Assembly: GCA_035501735.1 (NCBI GenBank)
Contig: DATJVR010000082.1
Span: forward strand, 13,964-77,963
Direction of reading: 5' to 3'
Length of the DNA stretch: 64,000 nucleotides
DNA from: PNAI01 sp035501735
GTDB lineage: Bacteria; Pseudomonadota; Alphaproteobacteria; Rhizobiales; Xanthobacteraceae
The number at the start of each line of letters is the position of its first letter. Position 1 is the stretch's first letter. The notes under the pieces were generated by a model, which searched no databases, had not been told where the DNA came from, and saw only the letters and a list, made by a program, of their open reading frames with translations. This document shows positions 53,338 to 61,666 of the stretch, one piece after another. Position numbers and translations under genes: made by a program.

Positions 53338-54672
53338 ATGCGTAAGCTAATCCTCCTGATCGGATTGCTCTGCATCGCCATCAGTCCCGCTTATGCTCAA
53401 CTGCGCGGCCATGGCGGCCCCGTACGGGCGCTGGCGATCTCGCCCGACGGCAAGAGCGCGATCTCCGGCAGCTTCGATTCCTCCGCGATCTATTGGTCAC
53501 TCAGCCGTAACATCGCCGAGCAGGTTCTGCGATTTCACTCAAGCTCGGTGAACGCCGTAGCGTTTGGACCGTTCGGGCGCATCATCACGGCCGGCGAGGA
53601 CGCCCGGATCGCGCTCTGGGCGCCGGGCGGAGAGACGCCGGTGCGGGTGCTGGAAGGTCACACGGCGCCGATCGTCGCGCTCGCGGTTTCTCCCGACAAC
53701 AAACTGATCGCATCGGCGTCGTGGGACCACACCGTGCGGCTGTGGCCGCTCGCGGGTGGAAAGCCCTTCGTGCTCGAAGGCCATCAGCAAAACGTCAACG
53801 GCGTGGCGTTCATCGATGCCAAGACCTTTGTCAGCGTGAGCTACGATCTGACGTTGCGCATCTGGACGCTTTTCGGCGGCGCACCCACGATCGTGACCCT
53901 GCCGACGCCGCTCAACGCGGTGGCGGTCGCGCCGCGCGACGGCGAAATCGTCACCGGCGGCGCCGATGGCCGTGTGTTCTTTGTCTCGCGCGATGGTGAA
54001 ATGCTCGGCGAGCTTGCGGCTGGCGAGGCGCCGATTATTTCGATCGCGATCTCGCCTGACGGCAGCCTGATCGCGGCCGCGGGGGTTCGCGGTTCCGTCG
54101 CCATCATCGACCGAAAGTCGCGCACCGTCCTGCGCACGCTGGTGGGGCCCGGCCTGCCGGTCTGGTCCGTGGTGTTTCTGCCCGACAACAAAACGCTGCT
54201 CACCGGCGGCACCGATCGCGTGATCCGGCGATGGAATGCGCGGACTGGCGACCATATTGGCTCAGTCGCGGTCGCCGACTCCAAGGATCCGCTTGCCGCC
54301 TACAAAGGCGACCATGGCGCTGACGTGTTTCGCGCCTGTGTGGCCTGCCATACGTTGCACCCCAATGAAGGCGGGCGCGCGGGGCCGACGCTGGCCGGGC
54401 TGTTTGGACGAAAGATCGCGACACAGCCGGATTACAATTTTTCCCCGGCGTTGAAGAAACTCGACATCGTCTGGACGCCGGAAACAGTGGCCAAGCTGTT
54501 CGAAATCGGGCCGATGGAATATACGCCCGGCACCAAGATGCCGGAGCAGAAACTCGGCCCCGACGACCGCACGGCGCTGGTGAGTTTCCTGGAAAAGGCG
54601 ACCGGCGCGAAAAAGCCGGAGGAAGGCCCGAAGAAACCCGTCCCGGAAAAGCCCGCGCCAAAAAAGAAATGA
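53338..54672 (+). CDS. Periplasmic WD40-repeat protein fused to a c-type cytochrome
   Basis: A 444-aa exported protein. Signal peptide MRKLILLIGLLCIAISPAYA is followed by about six or seven WD40 blades (residues about 22-310; GHTAPIVALAVSPDNKLIAS, ASWDHTVRLWPL, VFLPDNKTLLTGGTDRVIRR). A class I cytochrome c domain then follows: CVACH (Cys334, Cys337, His338) with axial Met401 in PGTKMPEQ. The end is a Lys/Pro/Glu-rich tail. It would bind one haem in the periplasm, with the propeller giving a docking surface for an electron donor. Lies 15 bases after the ThDP gene and 4 bases from the convergent ferredoxin-type gene. Confidence 0.88.
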   Translation: MRKLILLIGLLCIAISPAYAQLRGHGGPVRALAISPDGKSAISGSFDSSAIYWSLSRNIAEQVLRFHSSSVNAVAFGPFGRIITAGEDARIALWAPGGETPVRVLEGHTAPIVALAVSPDNKLIASASWDHTVRLWPLAGGKPFVLEGHQQNVNGVAFIDAKTFVSVSYDLTLRIWTLFGGAPTIVTLPTPLNAVAVAPRDGEIVTGGADGRVFFVSRDGEMLGELAAGEAPIISIAISPDGSLIAAAGVRGSVAIIDRKSRTVLRTLVGPGLPVWSVVFLPDNKTLLTGGTDRVIRRWNARTGDHIGSVAVADSKDPLAAYKGDHGADVFRACVACHTLHPNEGGRAGPTLAGLFGRKIATQPDYNFSPALKKLDIVWTPETVAKLFEIGPMEYTPGTKMPEQKLGPDDRTALVSFLEKATGAKKPEEGPKKPVPEKPAPKKK

Positions 54673-54676
54673 ACGT

Positions 54677-56719
54677 TCAGGCTTTGCCGTCGCGTTCGCG
54701 CGCTTCGTGCTCGGCTTTGAGCCGTTCGCGCTCGCGCAAATAATCCTCGGTGGTGCGCGGAGCTGGACGCGGCGCAGCGTAGGGGTCGAAATCCTCCTCG
54801 GTCACGGCCGACACGCGGCAATCCTCGCACATCTTGATGACATCGAGGCGCTTGGCGGAATCCTTGAACATCCAATGCTGCTTGGATTCGAGCTTTGCGG
54901 TGACGCGTTCGATCGTGCTTGTAACGCCGAACGGTTTGCCGCAGCGGATGCACAGGAACGGCTCTTCTTCCTTCAGAATGCGTGCGGTCGCGGTGGCGGC
55001 GCGGAAATCGAGTTGCGGCTTGAGCGTGATCACTTTCTCCGGGCAGGTGGCCTTGCAAAGACCGCACTGCACGCAAGCGTCTTCGGCGAAACGGAGCATC
55101 GGGCGGTCGGGATCGCCGGAGAGCGCGCCGGTCGGGCAAGCGGAAACGCAAGCGAGGCAGAGCGTGCAGCCTTCGGCGTTGAGGTTGACCACGCCGAATG
55201 GCGCGCCTTCGGGCAGCGCCACGACATCGACGGGCGCGGGTGCGGCGCGGTGCAGTTCGCGTAAAGCGAGCCGCAACACATCGCGTTTGTCGCCGACCGG
55301 CGAGAAACTGGCAAGCTGCGGCGCCGGCATGCCCGGTTCGATCGCACGAAGCGCTGCCCCGAGCCTATCAGGATCATCGGTCTCAATCGTTGCCGCCCGC
55401 CCGGTACCATAGCCCAGTCCAGCGAGGATCGGCTCGGCCAGAGCGAGGGTCCGCAGCAGGCCGGCTACGTCGTGACGGGGCTTTGCCCGCAACAGAAGAC
55501 GCAATGCTGTTGCGCCATAGGCGAAGGCCGCGGCGATGGTTTCCAATGCCACCTGCGTCACCTCGTTGACCGCAAGCGGCAGCACATGCGCCGGAAGACC
55601 TTCGCCATGCCGCGCCAGCGCATCGATCAACTCGGCGCCGTGAGCCTCATCGTGCAGCAGCAGGATCGGCGAGGTGCCGCCGGCCTCGCGATAGGTCGAC
55701 AGCAGCACACGAAGCTTGCGCATGAGCGCATCCGCCGGCGGCAGCGCATAGGCGGCGGCTCCGGTCGGGCACACCGCGGCGCACTGACCGCAGCCGGCAC
55801 ATACTTGTGCGTCGATCGCCACGTGATTGCCGGCCGGCGCAATGGCGCCGGTCGGGCAGAGATCCAGGCAGCGGCGGCAGCCGACGATCTTCGAGCGCGA
55901 ATGGGCACAAAGATCGTCGGTGAAAGTGATATAGCGCGGCTTGTCGAAAGTCCCGACGAGATCGCGCGCCTTCAGCACCGCGCGCAGTACGGCCGCCGGA
56001 TCGTTCGGGTCGGCGCGAAGATAACCATCACGCAGATCGGCGGCAGTAAACAGCGGCGCACCATTGGACAGGTCGAGCACGATGTCGCAGCGCGACACCG
56101 CGCCATCGCGCGCGATGCCAAATTCCAACGCGCCGCGCGATGACGGAATGGGCACCGCATAGTCATCAACCAGCAGCTCGAAAGCGCCGAGATGCCCTTT
56201 GGCCGAACGGATCGTGCCTTTCACCACCGGAAAGTCGGTGACGCGCGGCGGCGATACGGCGTCCGGCTTCGAGATCAGCACCGTAATGTCGAGGCTCTCC
56301 TTGAGCAGGTTCGCGGCTTCGATCGCGCGTGCATCGCGGCCATAAATCAACGCAACGCCTTCGCTTTCGAGCTTGACGAACGGCACATCCGGCATCGGCT
56401 CGGCGGCTGCAGCGAGCAGCGCGGCCATTTTGGGTCCGGCCTTCTTGGCATCGGTGGACCAACCGGCGGTCTCGCGAATGTTGGCAAAGACGACGGACGC
56501 GTTCTCGCCCGCGACTTCGGAAAACAACGGCGACTCTTGCGTGCAACCGACGGTGACGTCGCCGCCCTTGGCGGCGGCACGGAAGCGCTCCAACTCAGCG
56601 CGGCAAAGCTGATGCGCCTGCTTTACATCCGCGCCGCGACAGCCGCGCTTGAGCGCAGCCGCGTCGAGCGGCATGGTGTCTTCGCAGGAACACACCAAGA
56701 TCGTGCGTTTTTCCGCCAT
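54677..56719 (-). CDS. Multi-cluster 4Fe-4S ferredoxin-type protein of the formate dehydrogenase region
   Basis: A 680-aa cytoplasmic-looking protein with four CxxCxxxCP-type cluster motifs: VGCRRCLDLCPTG near 285, VCAGCGQCAAVCPTG near 315, CTLCLACVSACPTG near 520 and CVQCGLCKATCPEK near 550. Further cysteine pairs lie near the C-terminus (FLCIRCGKP and MCEDCR), and CSCEDTMP is near the N-terminus. Similar proteins accompany DUF3305/DUF3306, TorD and formate dehydrogenase genes in Rhizobiales and probably handle electron transfer or cofactor maturation. Divergent from the lipoate/biotin ligase-like gene. Confidence 0.83.
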   Translation of the reverse strand: MAEKRTILVCSCEDTMPLDAAALKRGCRGADVKQAHQLCRAELERFRAAAKGGDVTVGCTQESPLFSEVAGENASVVFANIRETAGWSTDAKKAGPKMAALLAAAAEPMPDVPFVKLESEGVALIYGRDARAIEAANLLKESLDITVLISKPDAVSPPRVTDFPVVKGTIRSAKGHLGAFELLVDDYAVPIPSSRGALEFGIARDGAVSRCDIVLDLSNGAPLFTAADLRDGYLRADPNDPAAVLRAVLKARDLVGTFDKPRYITFTDDLCAHSRSKIVGCRRCLDLCPTGAIAPAGNHVAIDAQVCAGCGQCAAVCPTGAAAYALPPADALMRKLRVLLSTYREAGGTSPILLLHDEAHGAELIDALARHGEGLPAHVLPLAVNEVTQVALETIAAAFAYGATALRLLLRAKPRHDVAGLLRTLALAEPILAGLGYGTGRAATIETDDPDRLGAALRAIEPGMPAPQLASFSPVGDKRDVLRLALRELHRAAPAPVDVVALPEGAPFGVVNLNAEGCTLCLACVSACPTGALSGDPDRPMLRFAEDACVQCGLCKATCPEKVITLKPQLDFRAATATARILKEEEPFLCIRCGKPFGVTSTIERVTAKLESKQHWMFKDSAKRLDVIKMCEDCRVSAVTEEDFDPYAAPRPAPRTTEDYLRERERLKAEHEARERDGKA

Positions 56720-56789
56720 TCATTCTCCGGCACGGAGCCTTGCGGCTGTTGACGCAAACTTCCCGGTCTCGCCGTGTCGCGCTTTACGT

Positions 56790-56795
56790 TATAAT
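56790..56795 (+). promoter_or_regulatory. Possible -10 element in a divergent promoter region
   Basis: A perfect TATAAT inside an A/T-rich patch (TTATAATTATTC) stands out in the 110-base divergent gap between the ferredoxin-type gene and the ligase-like gene, about 35 bases before ATG 56830. No convincing -35 hexamer is present at 16-18 bases, so this is only a candidate. Confidence 0.3.
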
Positions 56796-56829
56796 TATTC
56801 GCTTTGGAAAGTACGAGTCCGGGACCGCG

Positions 56830-57576
56830 ATGCCGCCAGAAACCCGCATTAATACGCTGTTTAGGCAGGCGCTCGATCTGCCGCCGCCATATCGGCTGAT
56901 CACGCTGCGCGAGGTCGGTGACGCATTTTCCCATGCCAAGGCCAATGCCGCCGAACTCGGCGCCGGGACGCTCGTGTATGTCGGTCGCTTTGATCTTGCC
57001 GAATTCGCGGTAGTGCTCGAGCCGGAGGAACCGCTGCGTACGGCCCGGCGCGCGTTCTATGCAGGTGTTGCCGCACTCGCGGATGCGCTCGCGGCGCATG
57101 CGCCGCCGGAAAAGGAAGTCAGAGTCCAGTGGCCCGATGCGCTCCTTGTCGATCTCGGCCTCGTCGGCGGCGGCCGGCTTGCTTGGGCGGAAGGCGGCGA
57201 GGACGCGCCGTCGGGCTGGCTTGTGTTCGGCGGCATGATCCGCACGGTCTCGCTGGGTGACGATCCGGGTCTGCGGCCGCTCGCGACCGCGCTCGAGGAA
57301 GAAGGTTTTGAGGATGCCGGCTCTGCTGGCGTGGTGGAGAGCTTTGCCCGCCATTTCATGGTGCTGATCGACGCCTGGCAGGAACAAGGATTTTCGGCGG
57401 TCGCGAGGAACTATCTCGCGCGGCTCGCGCCGGAACCCGGCGCACGGCGCGACATCGACGAGAACGGCGACCTGCTGGTACGGCACATGGGTGAGACTGA
57501 CATCGAGCGGCGCAAGCTCGTGCCGGCGTTGATGAAGCCAACATGGCTCGATCCGAAGACAGGAGGGCCGCGGTGA
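56830..57576 (+). CDS. Biotin/lipoate protein ligase-like family protein, formate dehydrogenase neighbourhood
   Basis: A 248-aa protein resembling the lipoate/biotin ligase fold: LPPPYRLITLREVGDAFSHA, the central VQWPDALLVDLGLVGGGRLA with LVFGGMIRTVSL, and a C-terminal segment DIDENGDLLVRHMGET. The canonical GRGRxGR ligase motif is absent, so catalytic activity is doubtful and a scaffold or maturation role is possible. ATG 56830 chosen (MPPETRINTLFRQALDLP). Its stop overlaps the next gene's GTG (GTGA). The gene pair is conserved beside FDH accessory genes in related bacteria (general knowledge). Confidence 0.75.
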   Translation: MPPETRINTLFRQALDLPPPYRLITLREVGDAFSHAKANAAELGAGTLVYVGRFDLAEFAVVLEPEEPLRTARRAFYAGVAALADALAAHAPPEKEVRVQWPDALLVDLGLVGGGRLAWAEGGEDAPSGWLVFGGMIRTVSLGDDPGLRPLATALEEEGFEDAGSAGVVESFARHFMVLIDAWQEQGFSAVARNYLARLAPEPGARRDIDENGDLLVRHMGETDIERRKLVPALMKPTWLDPKTGGPR

Positions 57577-58115
57577 AACTGATCCGCACCATCCGTCTCG
57601 ATCCGTCCGACACGTTCATCTACGAGCGTGCGGCCGAGGCGGGCGAATGGGCGGTGTCGGGCGCTTTCGTCTTCGCCGATGAGGATCCGGAAAAACTCAC
57701 CGGCAAGACGCGCGCGGCCTTCCGCGGCGGCTTTCTCGGCATCAACTCGCTCGGCTGGTCGACGCTGGTGCAGATCACGGAGGCGAATGAGGAGGAGCGG
57801 CTCACCGCGATCAATCTGCTGGCCAAGCAACTGGTGGCGAAATTCGCGGCGCCAAGTATCGCGGAGGCGGTCGCGGCTGCCGAAGAAGAATTCGCCTTCG
57901 CCGAATCGCTCTGCAATCACCCGCTCGATACGCTCATCGCCGTGCACCGCTCGCACGAGGGCGGCGAAATCCGCGAAGCGTTCCGCACGTTGCGGCCGAA
58001 GGGCGGGCCGAAGCCGCTGCGCGCGTTCGCCTTCCTTGAGGTGGAGGGCGAGGAGGAACCGGCAGACAACGTCGACCTCGCCGCCCTGGCGAAGGACGAT
58101 AAGGCCGGCAAGTGA
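57573..58115 (+). CDS. Conserved FDH-region protein (DUF6505-like)
   Basis: A 180-aa protein starting MKLIRTIRLDPSDTFIYERA and containing GAFVFADEDPEKLTGKTRAA and FRGGFLGINSLGW. This matches the small protein that normally follows the ligase-like gene in this locus; the DUF number is from memory. No catalytic motif is visible. It starts with GTG inside the previous stop codon, so it is translationally coupled. Role in formate dehydrogenase assembly is inferred from neighbours only. Confidence 0.72.
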   Translation: MKLIRTIRLDPSDTFIYERAAEAGEWAVSGAFVFADEDPEKLTGKTRAAFRGGFLGINSLGWSTLVQITEANEEERLTAINLLAKQLVAKFAAPSIAEAVAAAEEEFAFAESLCNHPLDTLIAVHRSHEGGEIREAFRTLRPKGGPKPLRAFAFLEVEGEEEPADNVDLAALAKDDKAGK

Positions 58116-58117
58116 GT

Positions 58118-58273
58118 TCAGTCGAAGTCGCCCGGGATCAGAAGAGACGCCAAGACGATCAACCCATAGAAGATGAGCGGGCAACTCAGAACGGCAAGCA
58201 CGATCAGCGTTAGTATCAGCAGGGGATGCCGATCGCGTTTGGCGAGCGTGTTTGGATTGTCCGGAGCGTTCAT
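58118..58273 (-). CDS. 51-residue single-pass membrane protein
   Basis: ATG 58273 is preceded by AAGGAG five bases upstream, an excellent ribosome site. The 51 codons encode a basic N-terminus (MNAPDNPNTLAKRDRHP) followed by two abutting hydrophobic stretches (LLILTLIVLAVLS, then CPLIFYGLIVLASLLIPG) and an acidic end DFD. It starts 21 bases after the Bug gene's stop on the same strand. Size and topology fit a small accessory membrane subunit; no family is recognised. Convergent with the DUF6505-like gene (2-base gap). Confidence 0.6.
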   Translation of the reverse strand: MNAPDNPNTLAKRDRHPLLILTLIVLAVLSCPLIFYGLIVLASLLIPGDFD

Positions 58274-58294
58274 TTTGGCTCCTTGCGCCGGCGG

Positions 58295-59284
58295 CTATTC
58301 TACCTTCACGTTCGCGTCGCGAATGACTTTGCCCCATTTCACCAGGTCAACGTCGATACGCTGGGCAAACGATTCCGGCGGACCGGCAATCGAATAGATG
58401 AAATTGGGCGCGAGAAACCGATCGCGGAAGGCCGGATCGGCGAAGATGCGTTGCGTCTCGGCGCTAAGCTTGTCGACGATCTCACGCGGCGTTGCCTTGG
58501 GCGCCGCAAGGCCATACCAGGAAGCGGCCTCGTATCCGGGCAGACCGCTTTCGGCGAGCGTGGACACATCGGGATATTGCGGAAGGCGTGCGGTGCTGCC
58601 GAAGCCAAGAACTCTCAGCTTGCCGGCCTGCCAATGCTGCGCGACCAGGCCGATGCTGACGATGACCATCTGTATGTGATTGCCTAAGACATCGTTGATG
58701 GCCGGTGAAGCGCCCTTGTAATGCACGGCGGTGAATTTCGTTCCGGTGAGCGTTTGCAGCAGTTCGATGTTGAGATGGCCGCTGGAGCCGGCACCGAAGG
58801 TGCCATAGTTGATCTCACCGGGCTTTGTCTTGGCAAGCGCGATCAATTCCTTCAGGTTTTGTGCCGGTACCGAAGGATGCACCACCAGCGCCTGCGGACT
58901 GATGCCGAGACCGCTGACCGGCGCGAAGTCTTTGACCGGATCATAGCTGAGCTTGCTGTATAGATGCGGATTCATCACGAAAGTCGTGTCCGCGCTCACC
59001 AGCAGCGTGTAGCCGTCGGGCGCGGCTTTGGCGACATATTCGGCGCCGGTCTGGCTGTTGGCGCCTGGCTTGTTCTCGATCACGACCTGCTGGTTCCAGC
59101 TCTCGGTCAGCCGCTGTCCAAGGGCGCGCGCCAGGATGTCGGTGATCCCGCCCGGCGCAAACGGCACGACGATGTGAATGGGCTTGGCGGGATAGGATTG
59201 CGCCGATGCGTCAGCCGATACACCAAACACGATCGTCAATATGGCCGCGAGGCCGGCCAGACTTGCGCGGGTGCGTGGCGCCAT
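58295..59284 (-). CDS. Bug/TctC family tripartite tricarboxylate binding protein
   Basis: A 329-aa exported protein. Signal peptide ASLAGLAAILTIVFGVSADA-SAQ is followed by YPAKPIHIVVPFAPGGITDI, VIENKPGANSQTGAEYVAKA and AVHYKGASPAINDVLGNHIQ. Binds an organic acid in the periplasm. ATG 59284 has AAGGAG eight bases upstream. It faces the opposite way to the formate dehydrogenase accessory genes and splits them into two groups, suggesting a later insertion. Followed by the 51-aa membrane protein gene. Confidence 0.9.
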   Translation of the reverse strand: MAPRTRASLAGLAAILTIVFGVSADASAQSYPAKPIHIVVPFAPGGITDILARALGQRLTESWNQQVVIENKPGANSQTGAEYVAKAAPDGYTLLVSADTTFVMNPHLYSKLSYDPVKDFAPVSGLGISPQALVVHPSVPAQNLKELIALAKTKPGEINYGTFGAGSSGHLNIELLQTLTGTKFTAVHYKGASPAINDVLGNHIQMVIVSIGLVAQHWQAGKLRVLGFGSTARLPQYPDVSTLAESGLPGYEAASWYGLAAPKATPREIVDKLSAETQRIFADPAFRDRFLAPNFIYSIAGPPESFAQRIDVDLVKWGKVIRDANVKVE

Positions 59285-59320
59285 CGTTTGCGCTCCTTAT
59301 GATATAGTTGATGGTAGATC

Positions 59321-60340
59321 ATGGGCTCGCCGCTGAACAAGGATTTTTGGCTCGCTTGCGGACACCATCTGCTCGACCGCGAGGAGGGTGGCGGACTGCT
59401 CGTGACCGACGACTTTCTCAAGGTCTATCTCGCGCGGCCGGAACTTTCGCCGCCGCCGGAGGCATGCGACGCCGAGCGCGCGTTGCACACTGTGTTGCTC
59501 TCCAATCCACGCGCAGCCGTTCAGCCTGCCGCGATCGCGGCGATCAAGGATGCCGACGCGCGCGAGAACTGGCGGCTGATGATCGGCTTCCGCGACCATC
59601 TCGTGCGCCTCCACACGGTCGAGGCGGCCTATGTCGACCTGGTGCGGCGCGGATTGAAGTTCCCTCCCCTGTTCATCAACCAGCTCGTGCACGTGGTCCT
59701 GCGAAATGCGCTCGACGGCTGCGACGATCCATTCATGCTGCGGGCGGCCGAACTGCTGTTCCGACCGCAACGGATGACGGTTCATGAAGGTTCGCTGCTT
59801 GCCGCCGATGAGGAAACGATCGCGGGCACGAGCGGCACGCCGGTATCGCCGCTCGTTTCGATGCTGGGATTGCCGGCAGCGGCGGCGATCGACATCCTGG
59901 GCGAGGACAATGCCGCGCAATATTGGGAGCGCAGCGACCGCTTCGATTTTGCACTTGATCTCACGGCCGGCCGGCGTGGGCTTTCGGCGCTGGGCAAGGT
60001 GCTGGCGCGCTGGATCGAGCACCTTTTGGCAGTCGAAGCGGACGTCGCGGCGCTCACCGAAATGCGCGATGTCGTTCTCACGTGGTACGTCGGCCTCGAT
60101 GCGGAAGCGACCCGCATCGGCGACGCGCTGTGGAACGGCGAGGAACTCGATGAAGCGAGCCGGGCACGTATCGTGGGCCTCTACCAGTTGAAATTTCGCG
60201 AACCAGATCTGATGGTGGACAAGGTCAAAGGCGAGCCGGTCTATCTGATCCTGGCGATGAATGCGGAGAATGTGTTGCGCCTAAAACCACAGAACCTCGT
60301 CACTGGCCTACCGGTCAGGCATTTGGAGGCGGTCACGTGA
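59321..60340 (+). CDS. Conserved FDH accessory protein (DUF6352-like)
   Basis: A 339-aa soluble, mostly helical protein starting MGSPLNKDFWLACGHHLLDR. Typical segments are VTDDFLKVYLARPELSPPPE, ENWRLMIGFRDHLVRL and FLDLTAG-like DFALDLTAGRRGLSALGKVL. No catalytic motif is known to me; the DUF number is from memory. The stop overlaps the GTG of the next gene (GTGA), which begins a coupled series leading to the TorD chaperone and formate dehydrogenase. The gap to the divergent Bug gene is only 36 bases and contains TATGATATAG. Confidence 0.72.
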   Translation: MGSPLNKDFWLACGHHLLDREEGGGLLVTDDFLKVYLARPELSPPPEACDAERALHTVLLSNPRAAVQPAAIAAIKDADARENWRLMIGFRDHLVRLHTVEAAYVDLVRRGLKFPPLFINQLVHVVLRNALDGCDDPFMLRAAELLFRPQRMTVHEGSLLAADEETIAGTSGTPVSPLVSMLGLPAAAAIDILGEDNAAQYWERSDRFDFALDLTAGRRGLSALGKVLARWIEHLLAVEADVAALTEMRDVVLTWYVGLDAEATRIGDALWNGEELDEASRARIVGLYQLKFREPDLMVDKVKGEPVYLILAMNAENVLRLKPQNLVTGLPVRHLEAVT

Positions 60341-60843
60341 ACCCGCTCGCCACAATATCGGTGGGGGTCGTGGTCGAGCGGCACAAGGCGCAATCGCCGT
60401 GGCTCGACTACATCTGGCGTCCGGTATCCGTGCTGGCGGGTGAACCAGCGGCGGCTCCCTGGACGGTGCTCGCCAGCAATAACGAGACGACCACTTTCTA
60501 TGCCGGCACCGCAACAATCGCGCTGCATCGGACCGAAACCGCGAACTATCGCGACAATCTCGCCACTGCCTCGCCCGGTCTTTGGGTGGTGTTGCGCCCG
60601 ACCGGCGGAGAACCGCCCTATTCAGTCTTCATGGTGACCGCGGACCCGCGCGAAGGTGAGGCGATGACCGAGGCCGGCGCCGATCTGGTGGAACAGGTCG
60701 GCATGCCTGACTCGATCCGCAAGCTGGTCGAGGCCTTTGTCGCGGAATACCATGTGGAGCGGCCGTTCTATAAGCGCCCGCAAAATCGCGCCGATCCGGA
60801 GGCACTGGCGCGTCGTGACATCACGCGCGAGGATGAAAAATGA
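60337..60843 (+). CDS. DUF3305 family protein
   Basis: A 168-aa protein. ISVGVVVERHKAQSPWLDYIW is the typical DUF3305 opening, with a later AVLRPTGG-like VVLRPTGGEPPYSVFMVTAD and the C-terminal RPFYKRPQNRADPEAL. Members sit beside formate dehydrogenase genes and are thought to help assembly; mechanism unknown. GTG start overlaps the previous stop and its own stop overlaps the next ATG. Confidence 0.85.
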   Translation: MNPLATISVGVVVERHKAQSPWLDYIWRPVSVLAGEPAAAPWTVLASNNETTTFYAGTATIALHRTETANYRDNLATASPGLWVVLRPTGGEPPYSVFMVTADPREGEAMTEAGADLVEQVGMPDSIRKLVEAFVAEYHVERPFYKRPQNRADPEALARRDITREDEK

Positions 60844-61541
60844 GCGAGCCGGAAGATTTCCTCACGCGATGGTCACGCCGCAAGGCCGCGGCGACTGAAG
60901 AGCGCGCCGAGCCGAAGAACCAGGACGCCGACGAAAAAACTGCGGCCACCGATCAAGACAGGCCCGCGGCTATTGCGCCGCCCGAGACTGCACCGCCAGC
61001 TTTCGATCCTGCCACGTTGCCGCCGATCGAATCGATCGTGGCCGGCTCGGACATCACGATGTTCCTGCGCGCGGGCGTCCCGGCGGAATTGATGCGTGCG
61101 GCACTCCGTCGCGCGTGGGCAGCAGATCCCGCCATTCGCGATTTCATCGGACTTTCGGAAAATTCGTGGGACTTCACGGCGCCCGGCGGCATGCCCGGCT
61201 TTGGACCGCTGTCGGCCGATGACGCCAGCCGCCTGATGGCGCACTTCACCGGTCAAGCCAAACAGGTCATCGCGCAGATCAAGGAATTCGAGGCGTCGAG
61301 CCCACCACCGCGCGAATTCGCGCCAAATTCGGTCGGTCAGGGCGAGCCGGAACAGACACCTCCGCGCACGCAACGAACCGTGCAGGCTGACGATAGTCCT
61401 GCCGGCAGTCCTGCCATTGCTGATGCAAAATCATCTGTGCAGCGCGAAAAAGAAAATGCTGCGATGCAAAAACATGATGGCGATATGGATGAGCGATCGC
61501 GTCCCACTCCGCGCCTGCACGGTGGCGCATTACCCAAGTGA
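60840..61541 (+). CDS. DUF3306 family protein
   Basis: A 233-aa protein. EDFLTRWSRRKAAATEERAE is the family N-terminus, followed by LPPIESIVAGSDITMFLRAG and a conserved FIGLSENSWDFTAPGGMPGF. The C-terminal third is Pro/Gln/Ser-rich and probably disordered. ATG overlaps the DUF3305 stop (ATGA). Accessory role in formate dehydrogenase biogenesis is assigned by neighbourhood. Confidence 0.85.
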   Translation: MSEPEDFLTRWSRRKAAATEERAEPKNQDADEKTAATDQDRPAAIAPPETAPPAFDPATLPPIESIVAGSDITMFLRAGVPAELMRAALRRAWAADPAIRDFIGLSENSWDFTAPGGMPGFGPLSADDASRLMAHFTGQAKQVIAQIKEFEASSPPPREFAPNSVGQGEPEQTPPRTQRTVQADDSPAGSPAIADAKSSVQREKENAAMQKHDGDMDERSRPTPRLHGGALPK

Positions 61542-61666
61542 TTGTTCCCAGTAAATTGATCACCCATAGCCCTAAACTATTGACCCTCAGTCGAAAACGG
61601 CAGTAGCCTTTAATTGTTCCAATGACGCTGTGCTGCAAATTTTTTGTGCGGCCGGCAGGAATCGTG

